Source: Chionis minor
Lineage: Eukaryota > Chordata > Aves > Charadriiformes > Chionididae
DNA: 64,000 bases
Reading direction: 5' to 3'
NCBI GenBank assembly: GCA_013398295.1
Contig: VZSF01008163.1
Location: forward strand, 1-64,000
Part shown: in pieces, positions 12,281 through 25,124 of the stretch
Layout: every line of letters begins with the position of its first letter
How positions within the stretch are numbered: position 1 is the stretch's first letter
Notes under the pieces: model-generated
Told to the model about the DNA's origin: nothing
Databases searched by the model: none
The model's input: the letters and a program-made list of their open reading frames with translations, nothing else
Position numbers and translations under genes: made by a program

Positions 12281-12504
12281 CTGTATGTTAGATGTCTGTC
12301 TTGCGATAAAGGTTTTTCGTAGCAAAGGTAGTTCCGGTTTTAGAATGTAACATGCTCCTCCATCCAGTGCATCCCCTGGCCTCGTGAATATAACTAATAC
12401 AGGAGAACCCAGAGAACCAGTACAGGCCAGAAGGGCCTCAAGAAAGCTCAGTCGGTAAAGCACACAAATACCATTAAGCAGCAGTCTGCCTTCACAAAAA
12501 CCTC
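12281..12504 (-). other. Open minus-strand segment ending at a GC-type donor-like site
   Basis: On the minus strand the frame is open from just after a stop at 12503-12505 down to 12281, about 74 codons. At its end the sequence reads ATACAG|GCAAGT (GC at 12279-12280), the consensus form of the rare GC-AG introns. The inferred peptide (for example YRLSFLEALLACTGS, then RPGDALDGGACYILKPELP) has ordinary composition but no homology I recognise. The upstream acceptor is weak. It may be a chance frame or an old repeat, so I do not call a gene. Confidence 0.2.
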
Positions 12505-15068
12505 ATTTAATAGTTTTTGGAAGCACAGAAAATACTACCAGGAGACAAGCCTGAGAATGTTCCGTTGTATGCTACATCAGTAATTTCAAAAAGACATTAA
12601 AAATTGGGATTAGGATGAACATTTTAATTTTTCTGTGCACTAACCCCAATGAAAATCGTGAGTTGCTCTAAATTCTGAAAGATAACTTCTGAAGATGTTC
12701 CACACTTACAAGTTTCTGAGTACTTTCTTTGTATTAATTTGATTCTTTAGCTCTCGCTGATATTCTTTAGAGTCCATTTTTCTAATTGATAAAAAGATCC
12801 TGGATTTGACGTGCATTGTTATTCACAGTTGAATTAATTCCTAGGATGGCGTTCGCAGCATGCACGTTTACTGAGAAACATGTTGTCTTCTTTAAATATT
12901 GGTGTGCTTTAAAGGAGGAAAGGTGGAAAATGGAAGGCAGATGTCCACTGTGATGTATTGCTGGCCTGGTACCAAAGGATGCCGAGTGTCTCGTGTGAAG
13001 GCATTGTATACATCCCAGAATCAGTCCCCTCGCTGATCGTAGGGAGACGTAATGCATCACTTTCACAAGAAGATTGAACTGTTTCTGTTGGTGTGGGATA
13101 GAATGCTTTTCTGATATGCTCTGGAAACACCGTATTCTGCTGTGTGGTGTTTTGAAAATACTGTACATCTGAACGCACCATTTAGATTTGTGCATGTGAA
13201 CTCGTATACACTTTAAATGCGTGTAGTATTCCATTTTCTAGTAAAGTTTACCAGAGGAGTAAAAGAAAAATTTGCTGGGCCTATTCTTCACTTAGCTTTT
13301 TATTTTTAACAAATGAAAAATACGTAGAGCAGTTGTCATTTGTTAAAGTGTAGCAGAAAGAGCGAAACAGGCCAGTGGATGCTTCATCAAGAACGCTCAT
13401 TCAGAATGATGAATGTGGCTAAACACACATTTGTTCGTAAAACTTGCAGAGTGGATGAGCATCATTAAGCATGAGGAATAGGTGCAGCACGCTGAGAAGA
13501 GAGTGGAGCAAACAGATGTTGTGAATTTTCACAGACATCCTTCATCCACCAGTCCATCATTAATATGGTTGAAGGTGATCTTTTCTTTTTATTTAATAAG
13601 CACAAACAAAGCGTGTGTACTCTAATACTGCTGAGCACACTTTTTCCAGAGGGGTTGGGGTTTAGATAGAGGGCTACTGAAATGCAGATAGATTTCACGC
13701 TTATGCGTGGGGGTAGCATGCTAATCTCATGAGCTTGCGCGTATGGTTTGACATGGCTGCTTTCTTTCCTCTCCGAGTGCCTTTAGTTTCCCAGTATAAA
13801 GGTCTGAATGTGCAAAGAATGCCCTGAAAATCCATTTGATCTGTGAAATTAACCTTTTTAATGGCTTAAGCGCTAATGCTAATTTGTTGCTTCTCCATTT
13901 GTGTGAGAAAATTCCTTTATATATTGTCATCTTTCCAGGAATTTCTTACATTTTCAGTATTGGCTGTTAACTGCAGTGTATCTCCCTGCATCAGTTTTTA
14001 AATCCTGATGTCTAAAAGGTTTGGAGGAGTGCATTTTATCTTCACCTCACTTTTTTTCAAGTTGTTCTGATCCCTTTTATACTTCATTCTGCAATGATGA
14101 ACTCTTACATTAAGTTACCTTTCCAGTCTACTTTTACAAGTACCTAACAATCTTCTTTTCATGGTGGAGAGCTGATTTTGGGGTGGTCATCTACATCGAT
14201 AAAATGCTTATTGTTATCAAAGTTTCTTTATGTACTACCTCATGTTAATTATTAGTCACTTAGGCAAAAACGAGCGCAGCCTTTCACAGCAATGTATGTG
14301 CTGTTATAAACAAAATGGTGCTTAAAGGTTTTCCTGCGTATTTGCACAAGCATCCCCTGTACTCCTGAAGTTCCTGCTAGGTTCCTGGAAATTTCCTAGG
14401 GGTGCTTAGCCTTGCACAAGAAGTAAGTTCAAACTATTCACATGTGTGAATTTATGCAAGTACAGAAATTTGTTTACAGGACTACAGCTTAAGTGAAAGC
14501 TGCAGGAAGATGACCTTGAAACTAGCGAAGGAGAGTGCGAAAGTACTGGAAAAGCATGATTTTGAAGTCCCATAATGATGAGAGGTGATGTAGTGATCAG
14601 TCGTATGTTTCTCTGTCTGAAGGCGTCCTTCCCCTCCATAGCTATTTCCCAGAATGGAAATGATCCTCCTTAATGTAAATTAATAGTAAGTCAAGCAATC
14701 CTAATTACCTCTCTGCAGAGTAGAAGGAGAGGGGGAGAAAAACAATAACTTGATAGTAGTGCCACTTACTCTAATTTGTTAATCTCCATGTTTTGTAATA
14801 TTAATTATAATTTTCTTTGTTAAATTTTTGATGGCTTTTGAAGTGTTAGTGAAGATGTTGCATAGAAATATTATTATGGAATGTTATGCCAACCATGTTA
14901 AATTCCTCTCATTAGGGAGAAAATGAACAATCTTTCATATCTTTTCTGAGATAATACAAATAGGTGATTTGTACCAGAGGCGAGGTCTTTAGCAAGAAAA
15001 TCCCAAGAGCCCTTTTTGGTTCTGCAGACTTCTGAATTTTGCAATATTAGAACTTCTAAAACGACTTT

Positions 15069-15082
15069 CCCCCCCCCCCCCC
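15069..15082. repeat. C14 homopolymer
   Basis: Fourteen consecutive C on the plus strand, so a G14 run on the minus strand that could form a G-quadruplex. The length is error-prone in most sequencing chemistries. Confidence 0.85.
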
Positions 15083-18000
15083 GTTTTATTTTGCAAACTT
15101 TATTTGTCTTTTGCAAGGTACATGGGGGTTGATTTTTTTTTTCTTTATTGCTTAGTTATGAAACAACTATCACAGATTTTTTCTTAGCCTGAAGATTTTT
15201 ATCATTAAGGAGAGATCAGCTGGTGTCCTTGTTAATATTATACCTTTCTGTGCTTCGATTTCAAGTGCCTGTTATTGCCTAGTCAGATGGCTGGGCTATG
15301 CCAGTTGTTGTGCTTAATTGCTTTCCTAAAAAGAGACTTTCACGGCGGTGGTGCACTGTGCTTGCAGCCACTTCTGCCAGCATATTTTTAGGCTCCTGGC
15401 TGGGAAGGACGTACAAACTGATCTTTTATATCTGGAGAGAAGGAATGCTTGTAGGCCTGGGGGCTGGTAGATGTTCTTCTTGAATACCAGTCTGTGTCAG
15501 TGACCCGAATAGACTGTCATGGGTTTTGAATTATGACCAATTTCTAAAAGTTTGCTTTAATAGGCAAAACCTTTGGCACGTTGAGAACGTAGGCCTGTTG
15601 TTAGAGGCTGCGCGTGACTGTGAATTTGGGGCTACAGAAAGAGTCCGACAGGCTAAGTAGACGTGATACCGGTAAACTGAATATATAGTATTCACTGACG
15701 GTAGTAATATGCAAGATAATTGTTTATTCTGTGTACCATTTTAGGAGCCTTAAGTAAAGAAGGGTTTCGAGGTTGAAAGTCGGGAGGTAAGAATTTATTC
15801 AGGATGGCATAGATATTCTTGCTCACTGTCTCAAACTAAATGACTGGAAGGAACTGAATTGCAGTGGCTAAGGCTGATAAATTTGCTTTAAGTATGTTTT
15901 GAATGTTGTTGGGTCAATTGACAGAATTTTTGTTCTGATATTTTGCAAATTGTTTATCCTCTCATTCATGTGCGAGTGTCCAATTGTGGGGCCCAGCTCT
16001 GCTTAGACATTCTTGTGATTGCCCTTCCTTTAAATGTTAGTAATCTAAATGAAATTTCAAGTAAAACATATAGGTAAAAATGGCTGGACCTGTATTTTCG
16101 TAAGGTGTCCTCTGGAAACGTGTCAATATAAATTCAGTACTAAATATACAAATGTTTGTTTTTATACAAAATGCTTTAAAGACAGCTCCTTGTGCTTTTC
16201 CAAAAGCATCTAGCAAACCACCTCATTTTTACCGCTTCAAATTTCCCTTTGAAGTTCTTCTGATACATAGTGCGTACGAGATTTGACAGTGGCCTATCGC
16301 TGTGGTGTTGCGTAATTTACTTTCGCTCTCCCGTCTTCCTTTGCTCATTGTTTTCCTCCTGTTTCACAGCTGCACTTTTAAGCTTTTTATTCCGCATGAA
16401 ATATTTCTGTTTGTTCTGAGCGAGACTGTGAATTAATACGCAGTAATCGGATGAGCAATGCCACCTTACCATTTGTTCCTACGCTGCCATTGACTGTAGG
16501 ACACTTCAGTTGTTTCGTTCTCATTATGGTGGACCAGATCAGAAGCTGACCCATGTCAAAAACGATCTAAGAAAAAAAGGATTCTTGGTGAAATCGTTTC
16601 CCTGTTGCTGCTTATCATGCAACTCCACAAGCAGTTGTTCCAACTGAAGGTGAAGGGTTAGTGTGGAGGCACGAACAAGCAGCTGAACGTAGTGGGCCTG
16701 TAAGTCTTCCTCAAACTACACTGAACCTTCTAGGCAGAACTATCTAAATACTACTTCCACAAAATCACATCATATTGAAGATGTGATCTTGTGGAATAGT
16801 CATTTGTCTGTTACAGATCTTCCGAAGGAGACAGCTTTCTGCGTACAACTTAAAAGAATATTTAGCAATGTTGCTTTATTCATGATGGCTTTTCCAAGTA
16901 GACCTAATCTTAAAAAAGCGTGCTTTATAGTCAATAATGAGTTCCCAGTTTCAGTGTAAATCAGGTATAGCTCTTACCGCGTTGTGCCTCTCGGCCTCAG
17001 TCAGCACATCGTTTTCATCTGCTAAACTGTTTGGAAACATATGCTGGGTGGACAGTAAGCAAAAACGTTTTCAGGATGTGTCTTGATGTGCTGATCCATT
17101 CAATTTTATAGTCTCTATAAACACAGTCTGTAGCTCATTCTTTGTTGAGAAACATACAATAGAATCTTCATAAACTGGGAAACCTATAGGGAAGTAAGGT
17201 TGATAACATGGGCAATTATTTTAGATGTTACTTGGGGCCTGCAAGCAGTAATTTTAGTTAGGATGTATTAGCGACATGTTAATGGAAGTGTCTATGTCAA
17301 ATTAGGCTGTTTTCTGAGATACTGCGTTCTGTATTGCCCTAATTTTATCCTATAATGTTATTTTCTAACATTTGCTCTTTGTTTTTTGGAGCTTAAATGT
17401 ACAATTAGATTAATTTTGGTTGGCTTTAGGGTTTATAATACAGACAGAGAGAAGAATACAATTCTTGAATTCCATCAAAGTTAATACCAAACTACCATAC
17501 TGAAACAGTTCTTCAATAAATTTTAAGTACTGAAATAACACACAAATAAGAGCTCCTTGAATACTCTGAGGTGTAAGTATGCCTGTCAAGTCTAAATCCT
17601 TTTACTGATAGATTAACGGTTCCCCCAGTAGCCTGAACCTTTATCAGTAATGTGCAAATTTACAAGGAAATGATTGGATCAGTAGCCTGGATAGGTTGAC
17701 ACCAGTCTGAACGTTGCATGCCAGCTTCATCATTTGTGATACAAAGCGATGTGTGTGCATGCGTAGAGATAATCTTCCTTCATGCGGGTATTGTGGATGT
17801 TCCAGCAGCTTTCTCTTTAGCTAACGGGGTGAGCGCTGGCACGTGTGCGTGTGCCTGATACTCAACTAGGGGAATTATGTGCAAATTAATGGTGACGGTG
17901 GATCACATCTTTCCCAGCCTGAAGAAAACACTAGCGTGGAAGTTGCAATTCCTAATTCTAGAGCTGTTATTTTTACCCTGTGGCGAGGGTATGTGAAATT

Positions 18001-21000
18001 TCTATGCAGGATTCTTTTCTTTTTTTGTTAAGGGGAGCATAATGATACTGGCTGACTTGAGAAGAGGTAAGAGAGGACAGGTATATTAACTAACCTTAAC
18101 TAATGGGGGCCGCAAAGTGTTGTGTAAATGCAGGCCAGAAGATTACCGTTTAGTAATACGAAAACCTTTCAAATTATGGTAAAGGGAATCGAGGATACGC
18201 ACTGTTTCTCTTTCAAAATCAGTATCAGGATATTTGGAGGACAGGCTATCACCATTATGTTAAATTGTGCTACCTACAACATAAGCTTCTGTCTTTGCTA
18301 AAGCTGCCAGTTTTTATAAACAACTGAAGACAGAAAGGGTTTACTAAGAATAATGTTGAAGCCCAAAAGAATCCTGCAGCCTATAAATCTTAATAGAGGT
18401 TCCAAGATGCCAATGGGCTGTATGTGTCTCTTTTACCCAACCTCACTCCATCTTGGCTCCCCTGTGATGACTGCAATTTTCTTGAAACAGAGGCATGGTG
18501 ACTTGAATTTACTTGTGGCACTATTTGCCTACAAACAGGAATACATGCATATAACCTATGCAAATCAATAAAAGCATGTCAAGACCCCTTAGATCGCAGT
18601 ACTCTGCTAAAATGCAATTTATCATGCTGCAAATGAGAGTAAGAGACTAGGTAACAAATAGTGTCTGATCATTTAACTAGCACCTGTTGTCATGCATTTG
18701 AAAACTGCATTTTTCATTTGACGTACAGTAAATTGCATTTTCATATATATTGAATGGAAGGGGGGACTTGGGGATGTACGTATGCAGGATTTTATGAACA
18801 ATGGAAGTTTTACAGCTGCTTGCTCGAAGAGGTCATACCGGAGTCTAAAAATCTATTTGTTCAATTCTCGGGAATGCAAAATGTCTCTAGCTGTTCAGAG
18901 AGAAAAAATATAAAAGGAAAAGTTTCAATGCTAATTCATAGCATTGATAAACGTATAATTAATAAGAAAAAGTTTAAAAAAAAAAATCTAAATCGCGCCA
19001 CAGGTTTTTTTATTTATTCTAAGAATGTGCCAGATTGGGAGGGGGGAAGGGGGCATGGAGGGAGGCAGGAAGGGAAACTACTTTTGTGAAGCACCTTTTT
19101 TTTTTTTTTTGTTTCTCCCGTGGACACTTTCTTCCCCGCTACACCCCTTTCTTTAAGACTTTTCTAACTGCCTTTTTTTTTTTTTAAATTGGGAGTTTTA
19201 TGATTGATCGCAAACAATAACTTCACATATGTGTATGTAAGGGAGACCTCTGCTGAGTTTGGAGATGATACTAGTGTTCAAAGGTAAGAGTTGGATTTCA
19301 GTCTTGAAGCATATCCCTTTAGAGAATACCTAAAAAAATAGTTGGCTGGTATAAAGCTCGTTGTTTTTGCTGAGGTGGATCCAATTATGGTTTGTAGTGG
19401 ATCTTTTACTTTATTAAGACATGGTCTTGGAGACACAGAGAAAAGTAAGTACGGCAAGATCTTTTCTCCCGGACTAAGGGCTGTGCAAACGCTCATGGGT
19501 TTTGTTGCCACAGTTGCAGTAAACTAATCTTTGGAGCGTTTTCCCTATATATCTTTGTGTTTTTCAATGGTACTTAGTTCAGTTCTTGGATTTAGTTGAC
19601 ATATTTGTGTAGGTATCATAGTTTTTGATCAGCACAGAAAATACTGTCTCTTTGTTTTACCTGCTGCCTGGGCCGTTTCTCACACCTTTGTTGTGTGCTG
19701 CTCTTCTCTGTGCATTAAAGAACTTAGTTTCTTGGAAAATTGGTGTGGGAGGGTTTTTTTAGGTTCATGTGACTTATTAAATAGGTCTGCTTGAGCGTTT
19801 CACTCAGGTTTTTCATGAATTATAAATTACCTTTTTATATTGTCTGTCCAAGTAAGAGATTCAGGAGACTACGCTTGCTCAATATTTGTGACAAATTAAT
19901 TAAACTTCTTTTACGTAATAAGCACATGATGCAAATGCTACTAGGATCCTGATCTTCTACTGTCCTGCCACTTCCACTCTCGTACTACTGTCCACTATAT
20001 TAACTAATTACTGTAGATTAAATTTTTTAATCCAGTCTGAATGTTGGCCTAGTGCTGGCTGTATAAACAGATTTCTGAAGTCTATGAGCAGTCTTGCATG
20101 TCCTAGAACAGTTGTGAATTTTGTCTGCAAGCTGAGAATTTGAAAACAGACCGAACAAAAAAAAAAAAATCCTTCTCTTGGTCTCCTGCAAGGAGACGTG
20201 TGTACACAAGAATGTTTTTCATACGATTTTATGTTTTAAGGATTTAGTGTGCTGTAATCAGAATGAAGACTTCCCCTTTTTAATTTCCATGGAAAGACGA
20301 CTATTTGTATGTTTCATTGATGTGCATCCTTTTTTGTAAAAATGCATTTGTTAGTAGAAAAAAGAGATTATATCCTTACTGATACAAATGCAGAAATTTA
20401 AATAATCCTATGAGGTTTTAGTATACAGATGATTTTTAGTAACAGAAGTAGCAGTGACTGAATTTGGGTAAGTTAAATGTAAATGCTTATTTGAGAAAAA
20501 TCCTTTTAATGCTTATTAAAAGCAAAGAAAACGCAAGCAGTGTAAAGATGAACTGGTTTGCAGTGTTTCAGCTTGATTTTACCAGCAATGAAATGTAAAT
20601 TGTGTTATGGTGCAGAAAACTATGCCAAGTCATGGGTTTTATTTCAGATCATTAGTATGATGAGCATGTTGTGTTTATGTGAACAAAACTCTGATGAACA
20701 CTAATCTGAATGGCTACTTCGTAATTTCAATCAGTTTGTAATTATTGTTTGGCAAAAAAAGTACCAGTTTCATCCAATAAAACCGGTAGCCTTATGTAAT
20801 TATTTTCCTAAATCTTTCCTTCTAGATTCTTGCCTTGGTGTCATGTGGTAGTGCGATTATTCAGCTTTTCCATTTCTAACTTCAACGTCCCAGCGAGTTG
20901 ACTCTGGATTATGGGAAAACATCGGAGGGAATTGCCCTTTGCAGGCAGTAGGGCACACGTATGTGCTTGGAATAACCTCCCTAATTTAGATAGCATGGGG

Positions 21001-21144
21001 ACGCTCCAGAAATGACCACTTTATTTAATATATAATTAGAAAGTCTCGAACAATTACCGTTAAACCGCTTCCGTAAATGGCAGTCTTGGAGGAGGGGAGA
21101 GTCTTTTAAGCACGTGGAAGAGACGACCTATTTTGAAATACCAC

Positions 21145-21730
21145 ATTGAAACGGCGTTTATATTTTTGGAGGGCGGCTGGTGGCGGTTTGTTTTTCCACA
21201 CTAAAGGCCCTTTTCTTTTGGAATAGCCGGAAGACCCCTCCGGCGCGCCAGATAAGCCCCGCGCGCACCTCAGGACGGTGCATCGGCGGCGTGAGGAACG
21301 TTGGCCGGAGGGGGGCGAATTTTTTGGCGTTATTTCGGCAGCCGCTGCCGCCAACCCCGTGCGGGTGGTTTCTCTGGGGGCGGCCGGGGCCGTGGCGGGC
21401 TGGGATGTGGGTTGTTAATGGCGGCCGTCCCTCCTTAGGCCGCGGCCATCCCTCGTTAGGCCTCTGCCTGTGGGAGAGCGGCGGAGGCCGGAGGCGGGAA
21501 CGCTGAGGTAACGCGCTGGCTGGCGGGAAGATGGCGGCAGGTCCTCTCTGGGCGGGGACAGAATACACAGAATAATAATACACAGAAGTGGAAAAGGTAT
21601 GAATTTTTCCTGAAGGCTCATCGTTTCCCATCTTTTGATGCCACACCTGCGTGTGGGGAGGGAGTAAGAGCAGCGGAAAACCCTGACGCTGGTGCGCTCC
21701 TCCGCTGGCTTGAAAGGGGACGGGTTTTCT
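21145..21730 (+). promoter_or_regulatory. CpG-island promoter, probably driving plus-strand transcription
   Basis: The only strong CpG island in the window. GC content rises abruptly around 21145 and CpG is dense (about eleven in 21241-21300 alone). Visible motifs are an ETS-type CCGGAAG (21227-21233), a GGCGCGCC palindrome (21242-21249), an SP1-type GGGGGCGG near 21376, GGGCGGGG near 21550, and a YY1-type AAGATGGCGGC (21528-21538). There is no TATA box in the core, as expected for a CpG-island promoter. The YY1 motif in this orientation usually lies just downstream of a start site and points rightward. Two plus-strand donor-like sites lie in or beside the island. Open frames on both strands here (up to 206 codons) are products of high GC, not coding evidence. 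The gene driven is not identified, and the island could be bidirectional. Confidence 0.8.
21300..21596 (+). other. Putative first exon (non-coding or with a short uORF)
   Basis: Two donor-like sites fit a plus-strand first exon: CTGAG|GTAACG (exon end 21507) and AAAAG|GTATGA (exon end 21596). The start is unknown; 21300 is a placeholder inside the island. The ATG at 21531 has a strong context (A at -3, G at +4) and overlaps the YY1 motif, but its frame closes after 14 codons (MAAGPLWAGTEYTE). If the second donor is used, that frame is a short upstream ORF. If the first is used, the exon is untranslated and the ATG is intronic. No downstream exon in this window can be joined with confidence. 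RNA-seq junctions would settle it. Confidence 0.4.
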
Positions 21731-24700
21731 TCTTGCCCCGAGGGTATGAAGAAGCCTTGGAAATCTTTGACTATGCACATTTAAGCTTCAAGTTTGTTTA
21801 AGGAGGGAGGCACGGAGGGCGTTTTTGGGAAGACTGCCACCAAGTGTGCGCAGAGGCCCCAAGGAATCGTTGTTGTCCGTATCTCTTTAGAGTCAATGTT
21901 TTATTTCTTTTTCCCCACCTATGGTTAGCGTTTAAAACTTGGGTAAAAAGGAGCAGAGGGTATTGCCCTGTTGGGAGAAGGTCCAAAACTGTTGCTGGGT
22001 ATGTGGCGGTGCTGTTCTGGTAAATTACTGGCTGTGTATTTCACCGGAGTTTTAAAAAGGTCGTGTGCCTATACCAAAATAGCAAAATGCGGTTTGAAGG
22101 GGCTCACACGAGGTGGGCTGTATAGGAAACCCCAGAAAGTTGGAGGATAAATGCATGTCAAAGGGCAAAGGTATAAAAACATTGAAATGAGGTTTCTGTG
22201 CTCTGTTCACTGACAGCGAAACAGGCAACTAATTTTCTTTCTTCTTTTTTGTTGTGGGAGGATGCTTTTTTCCTTCCAAATGATTGAATATGATTTGGTG
22301 CTATTGCTTGCTGATAAAACTCCATTTTTGTAAGTTTAAGTTTCAGTCTGATCTATTTTCTTGTGCCTAGAATACATTCAAATGGTTTTAAAGTGGGAAA
22401 TATGCCAACTAGAATTGTTTTGGTGCAAAGGTTTCCATTTAGTTAGCAGAGAAAAAGAGAATTTTTTAAATAAAGCATCTTTGAATTGCTTGCAGAGGGA
22501 ATAGAAAACACATATTTTAAATGTTTTGACATAGGAGGTCGGACGGAAAGTGTTTCATTTCATTGTTTCATATTTATTTTCTATCCGTGCAATCTGCCCC
22601 ATTTTAAAACTTCCGTAAAAAGTAGTAGTTCTTGCAACTAGCCCCTACGACAGGCGTTTGTAACACTGATCGAATGCTGTGACTTTGCCAGCTGTGCTTC
22701 TTTTTAGCATAGAAGGCCCCAAACTATTCTTGATACTTGTTCTGAAGATAAATTAGTGGCTTCTAAATAATGCAGTGAACCCTAATTCTCTTTGATTAGT
22801 AGCGAGTTAGATGATAGCGACCCATTGAAATTGGTCATCAGCATAAATAATGAGTGAATGAACTGATAAAATGCAAAGTCACCGGCCATCATAAATCAAA
22901 TGAAATCCACTTTCTCTGGAAGTCACTGAAATTAGAAGTCCATGCTCCTATTAATTATTTTGCCTTCTGAAGACGACAGTGTTATAAATCAGCCTTGAAA
23001 GGCACTTCACTTAGAAAGCTGAAAGAGTAAGACTGCCTGCAAATTGTTTTGTATACGCACCTAATTGTTTCTTAAGTAACCCACCTTTTGTAGTATGACT
23101 GCTGAAAAGCAGAAAGTGCACCCAAAAGTGCAGATTAATGAAAGCAGCAGATATTGCTGTAAGAAAATTATTTGGTCAGAGTAATGTCTTACGCGCTGGT
23201 CAGTCTGAAGCCGAACCTACTCTTCTTGTTAGGCAGGGTTCCTGCAGCCAATTTGGGCTTTAGATGATTCTCATTTATTAGCTAGATATAATTACATGGC
23301 AATAAGAAACTTGTTAATAAAAAAAGTCTGGAGCAAGAAGTAAATGGGCATGCAGACTAGTTTAGTTCCAAATTGCACTGTGCATTCGTCTAACCATCAA
23401 TGTACTGCAAGAATTTGCAACAGCAGGTAAATGTTTCTTTCCGAAAATGTAAACACATTTCTGTAGTAGGTTATACATGTCTATGTCTACGCATTTTTGT
23501 GTGTGTATATTTATGTATGAAGACATACATACACGTGGGTTTTTTTTTTTTTAAAAGACCATGCTTTCTCTGAAGTGATTGAACACCCTTTGCACGCTAT
23601 CTTAATTTTGCTTTTTTGTGCTGGAGCTTCCTTGTGTGTGTCATCAGATTATGCCCAAAACGTGTATTCATTCGTACCACCAGCCATTTAATGAAATACG
23701 GGTAGACCTGCTTGGAATCAGAGAGAAGGGTGAATGGTCACAGAGCTTTCCTTGGAAAATGCAGAACAATGGCATTACTGTCTAGGATGTTAGTTTTCAG
23801 TTCCGGCTTTTCAGGTCTTCTCTGATCTAAACTGATTATAGATGTTGAGGTGATATGGAAAACAAGTTATGATAAGAAGGTGAGAAAGATTAAAAGGAAA
23901 AGGTTAAATAAAGGATAGAACGATACACAACAGAGAAAAACAGGGAGAAGAATGTGTATGGTTTTAAGAATATATATAGGAAAAAATGATATATATCAAA
24001 GTATAGCATAGTAAAAGTTTAGACTCAGTACCAGGCTCTTACCTCATGTGCGCTTATCTGATTTTATGTCAATACTTGATCTGTGTACTAGAGAACCAAT
24101 TATGGAGAGAGCAAGATACATAAATATGTATTCTGCAGGAATTCTACCTCTTTGCGCAATAGTTGTGACTCCATGTTGTTTTCTACTAAGGCATTGTAAA
24201 ACATATACTGTGATTACAACTCTCTGTTTACCGATATGTATTATCTGTGGAAAAAACGTATGAGAAACAGTGCTTGAATGTTTTCCCAATTTCCTGCGAA
24301 TGCTTTGTTGTTCCTGGTAGAGGGTAAACATACCCTATATGGTATACCATGGGGTTTTTTTCCCCTTTTTAAAAAAATATGTCATTTTCAATGGTGATTT
24401 TCATTTACAGTTCAGCGTGGTGGATCTTCCATTTATAAACAGATCTGAAAACTAGATAGGTTCTTGTACGGTTTTTAGCTGTTTGTGTGCATTGCAAGAG
24501 CACCAAAATGCAAGGCAACGAAACTGGAGTTTGCACTTCTGAAAACGCCTTTCTCCTTACTCTTGAAAATTAGGCTTTTCACATTAATTCTCATTTCATA
24601 GGCATTATGAATAAAATGCAGTTGGTGGAAACAGCACTACCATTAAATTACTGTTACAAAGAAAGTAGTATTACTTTTCCCGAAAGTTTTTGAGCCATGT

Positions 24701-24766
24701 GAGCTGTGGAGGCTCTGAAGAGAATAAATTCTTCTCTTTGAGTTAAAAATGTGAAGGAGAACAATC
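21731..24766. other. Non-coding stretch after the CpG island
   Basis: If the island starts a rightward gene, this would be its first intron. The segment at about 22780-23020 has few simple repeats, several homeodomain-type ATTA/TAAT cores and GC-balanced spacing, the look of a conserved non-coding element. Small perfect inverted repeats lie at 23512-23531 and 24339-24350. No exon is recognised. Confidence 0.5.
23512..23531. repeat. Perfect 8-bp inverted repeat, 4-nt loop
   Basis: TATGTATG, loop AAGA, then CATACATA. It sits in TG/TA-rich simple sequence, so it is probably a by-product of a decayed microsatellite. Confidence 0.7.
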
Positions 24767-25124
24767 TGCGTGAAGCCACCAGATTTTTCAAAGGACTTCT
24801 GTCTCCTCTTGTGGAAATTAGGAACAGTTTTCACTGTTCTCAGCCAAAACAAAATAAATTGGGTGAAGTATGGAGAAATGAATTTATTAGCAGGTATAGT
24901 AAAAACTTGTTTATCTACTGACACAAGTAATATTTTTAAATGTTTACTGTATGCAGTGTTTGCTTAAGTACGTTACCTGTTGCTAAATGAAAGAGAATGC
25001 TTTTAGAATCTGCATCAGTCAAAATTCAGGTCACTTATGAATTTGTCTGCAAGCTCTGCTAGTGGGCAAGCTTGTCTTTGAGATCTGAGCTTTCAGTTTG
25101 AGAAACCCACAGCAATTTATTGTT

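Larger units (their letters stand above)
11446..21144. other. Long non-coding stretch
   Basis: AT-rich DNA without a recognisable gene. It holds a C14 run (15069-15082), T/A homopolymers near 19090-19190, and many short open frames without motifs. The longest is a 150-codon minus frame at 12782-13234, which overlaps a second minus frame and has no recognisable domain; about one such frame is expected by chance in a window this size and composition. A minus-strand frame at 12281-12504 ending in a GC-type donor-like site is described separately. Confidence 0.6.

Noticed and set aside
12431..12461. 'agctcagtcggtaaagca' resembles a tRNA D-arm (A box).
   Set aside because: No B box (GGTTCGA type) follows at the right distance and no cloverleaf arms pair.
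12782..13234. 150-codon minus frame with a true ATG.
   Set aside because: No recognisable motif, overlaps a second minus frame, and about one frame of this length is expected by chance in 64 kb of this composition.
19342..19447. Open plus frame ending at a strong donor-like AAAA|GTAAGTA.
   Set aside because: No pyrimidine tract upstream, a minus frame is open over the same bases, and no homology is recognised.
21158..21778. 206-codon minus-strand frame across the CpG island.
   Set aside because: High GC removes stops on both strands; the start is not a convincing ATG and no domain is visible.
24048..24331. Overlapping frames on both strands, the plus one hydrophobic and Cys-rich.
   Set aside because: No membrane-protein family recognised, no splice context, short.
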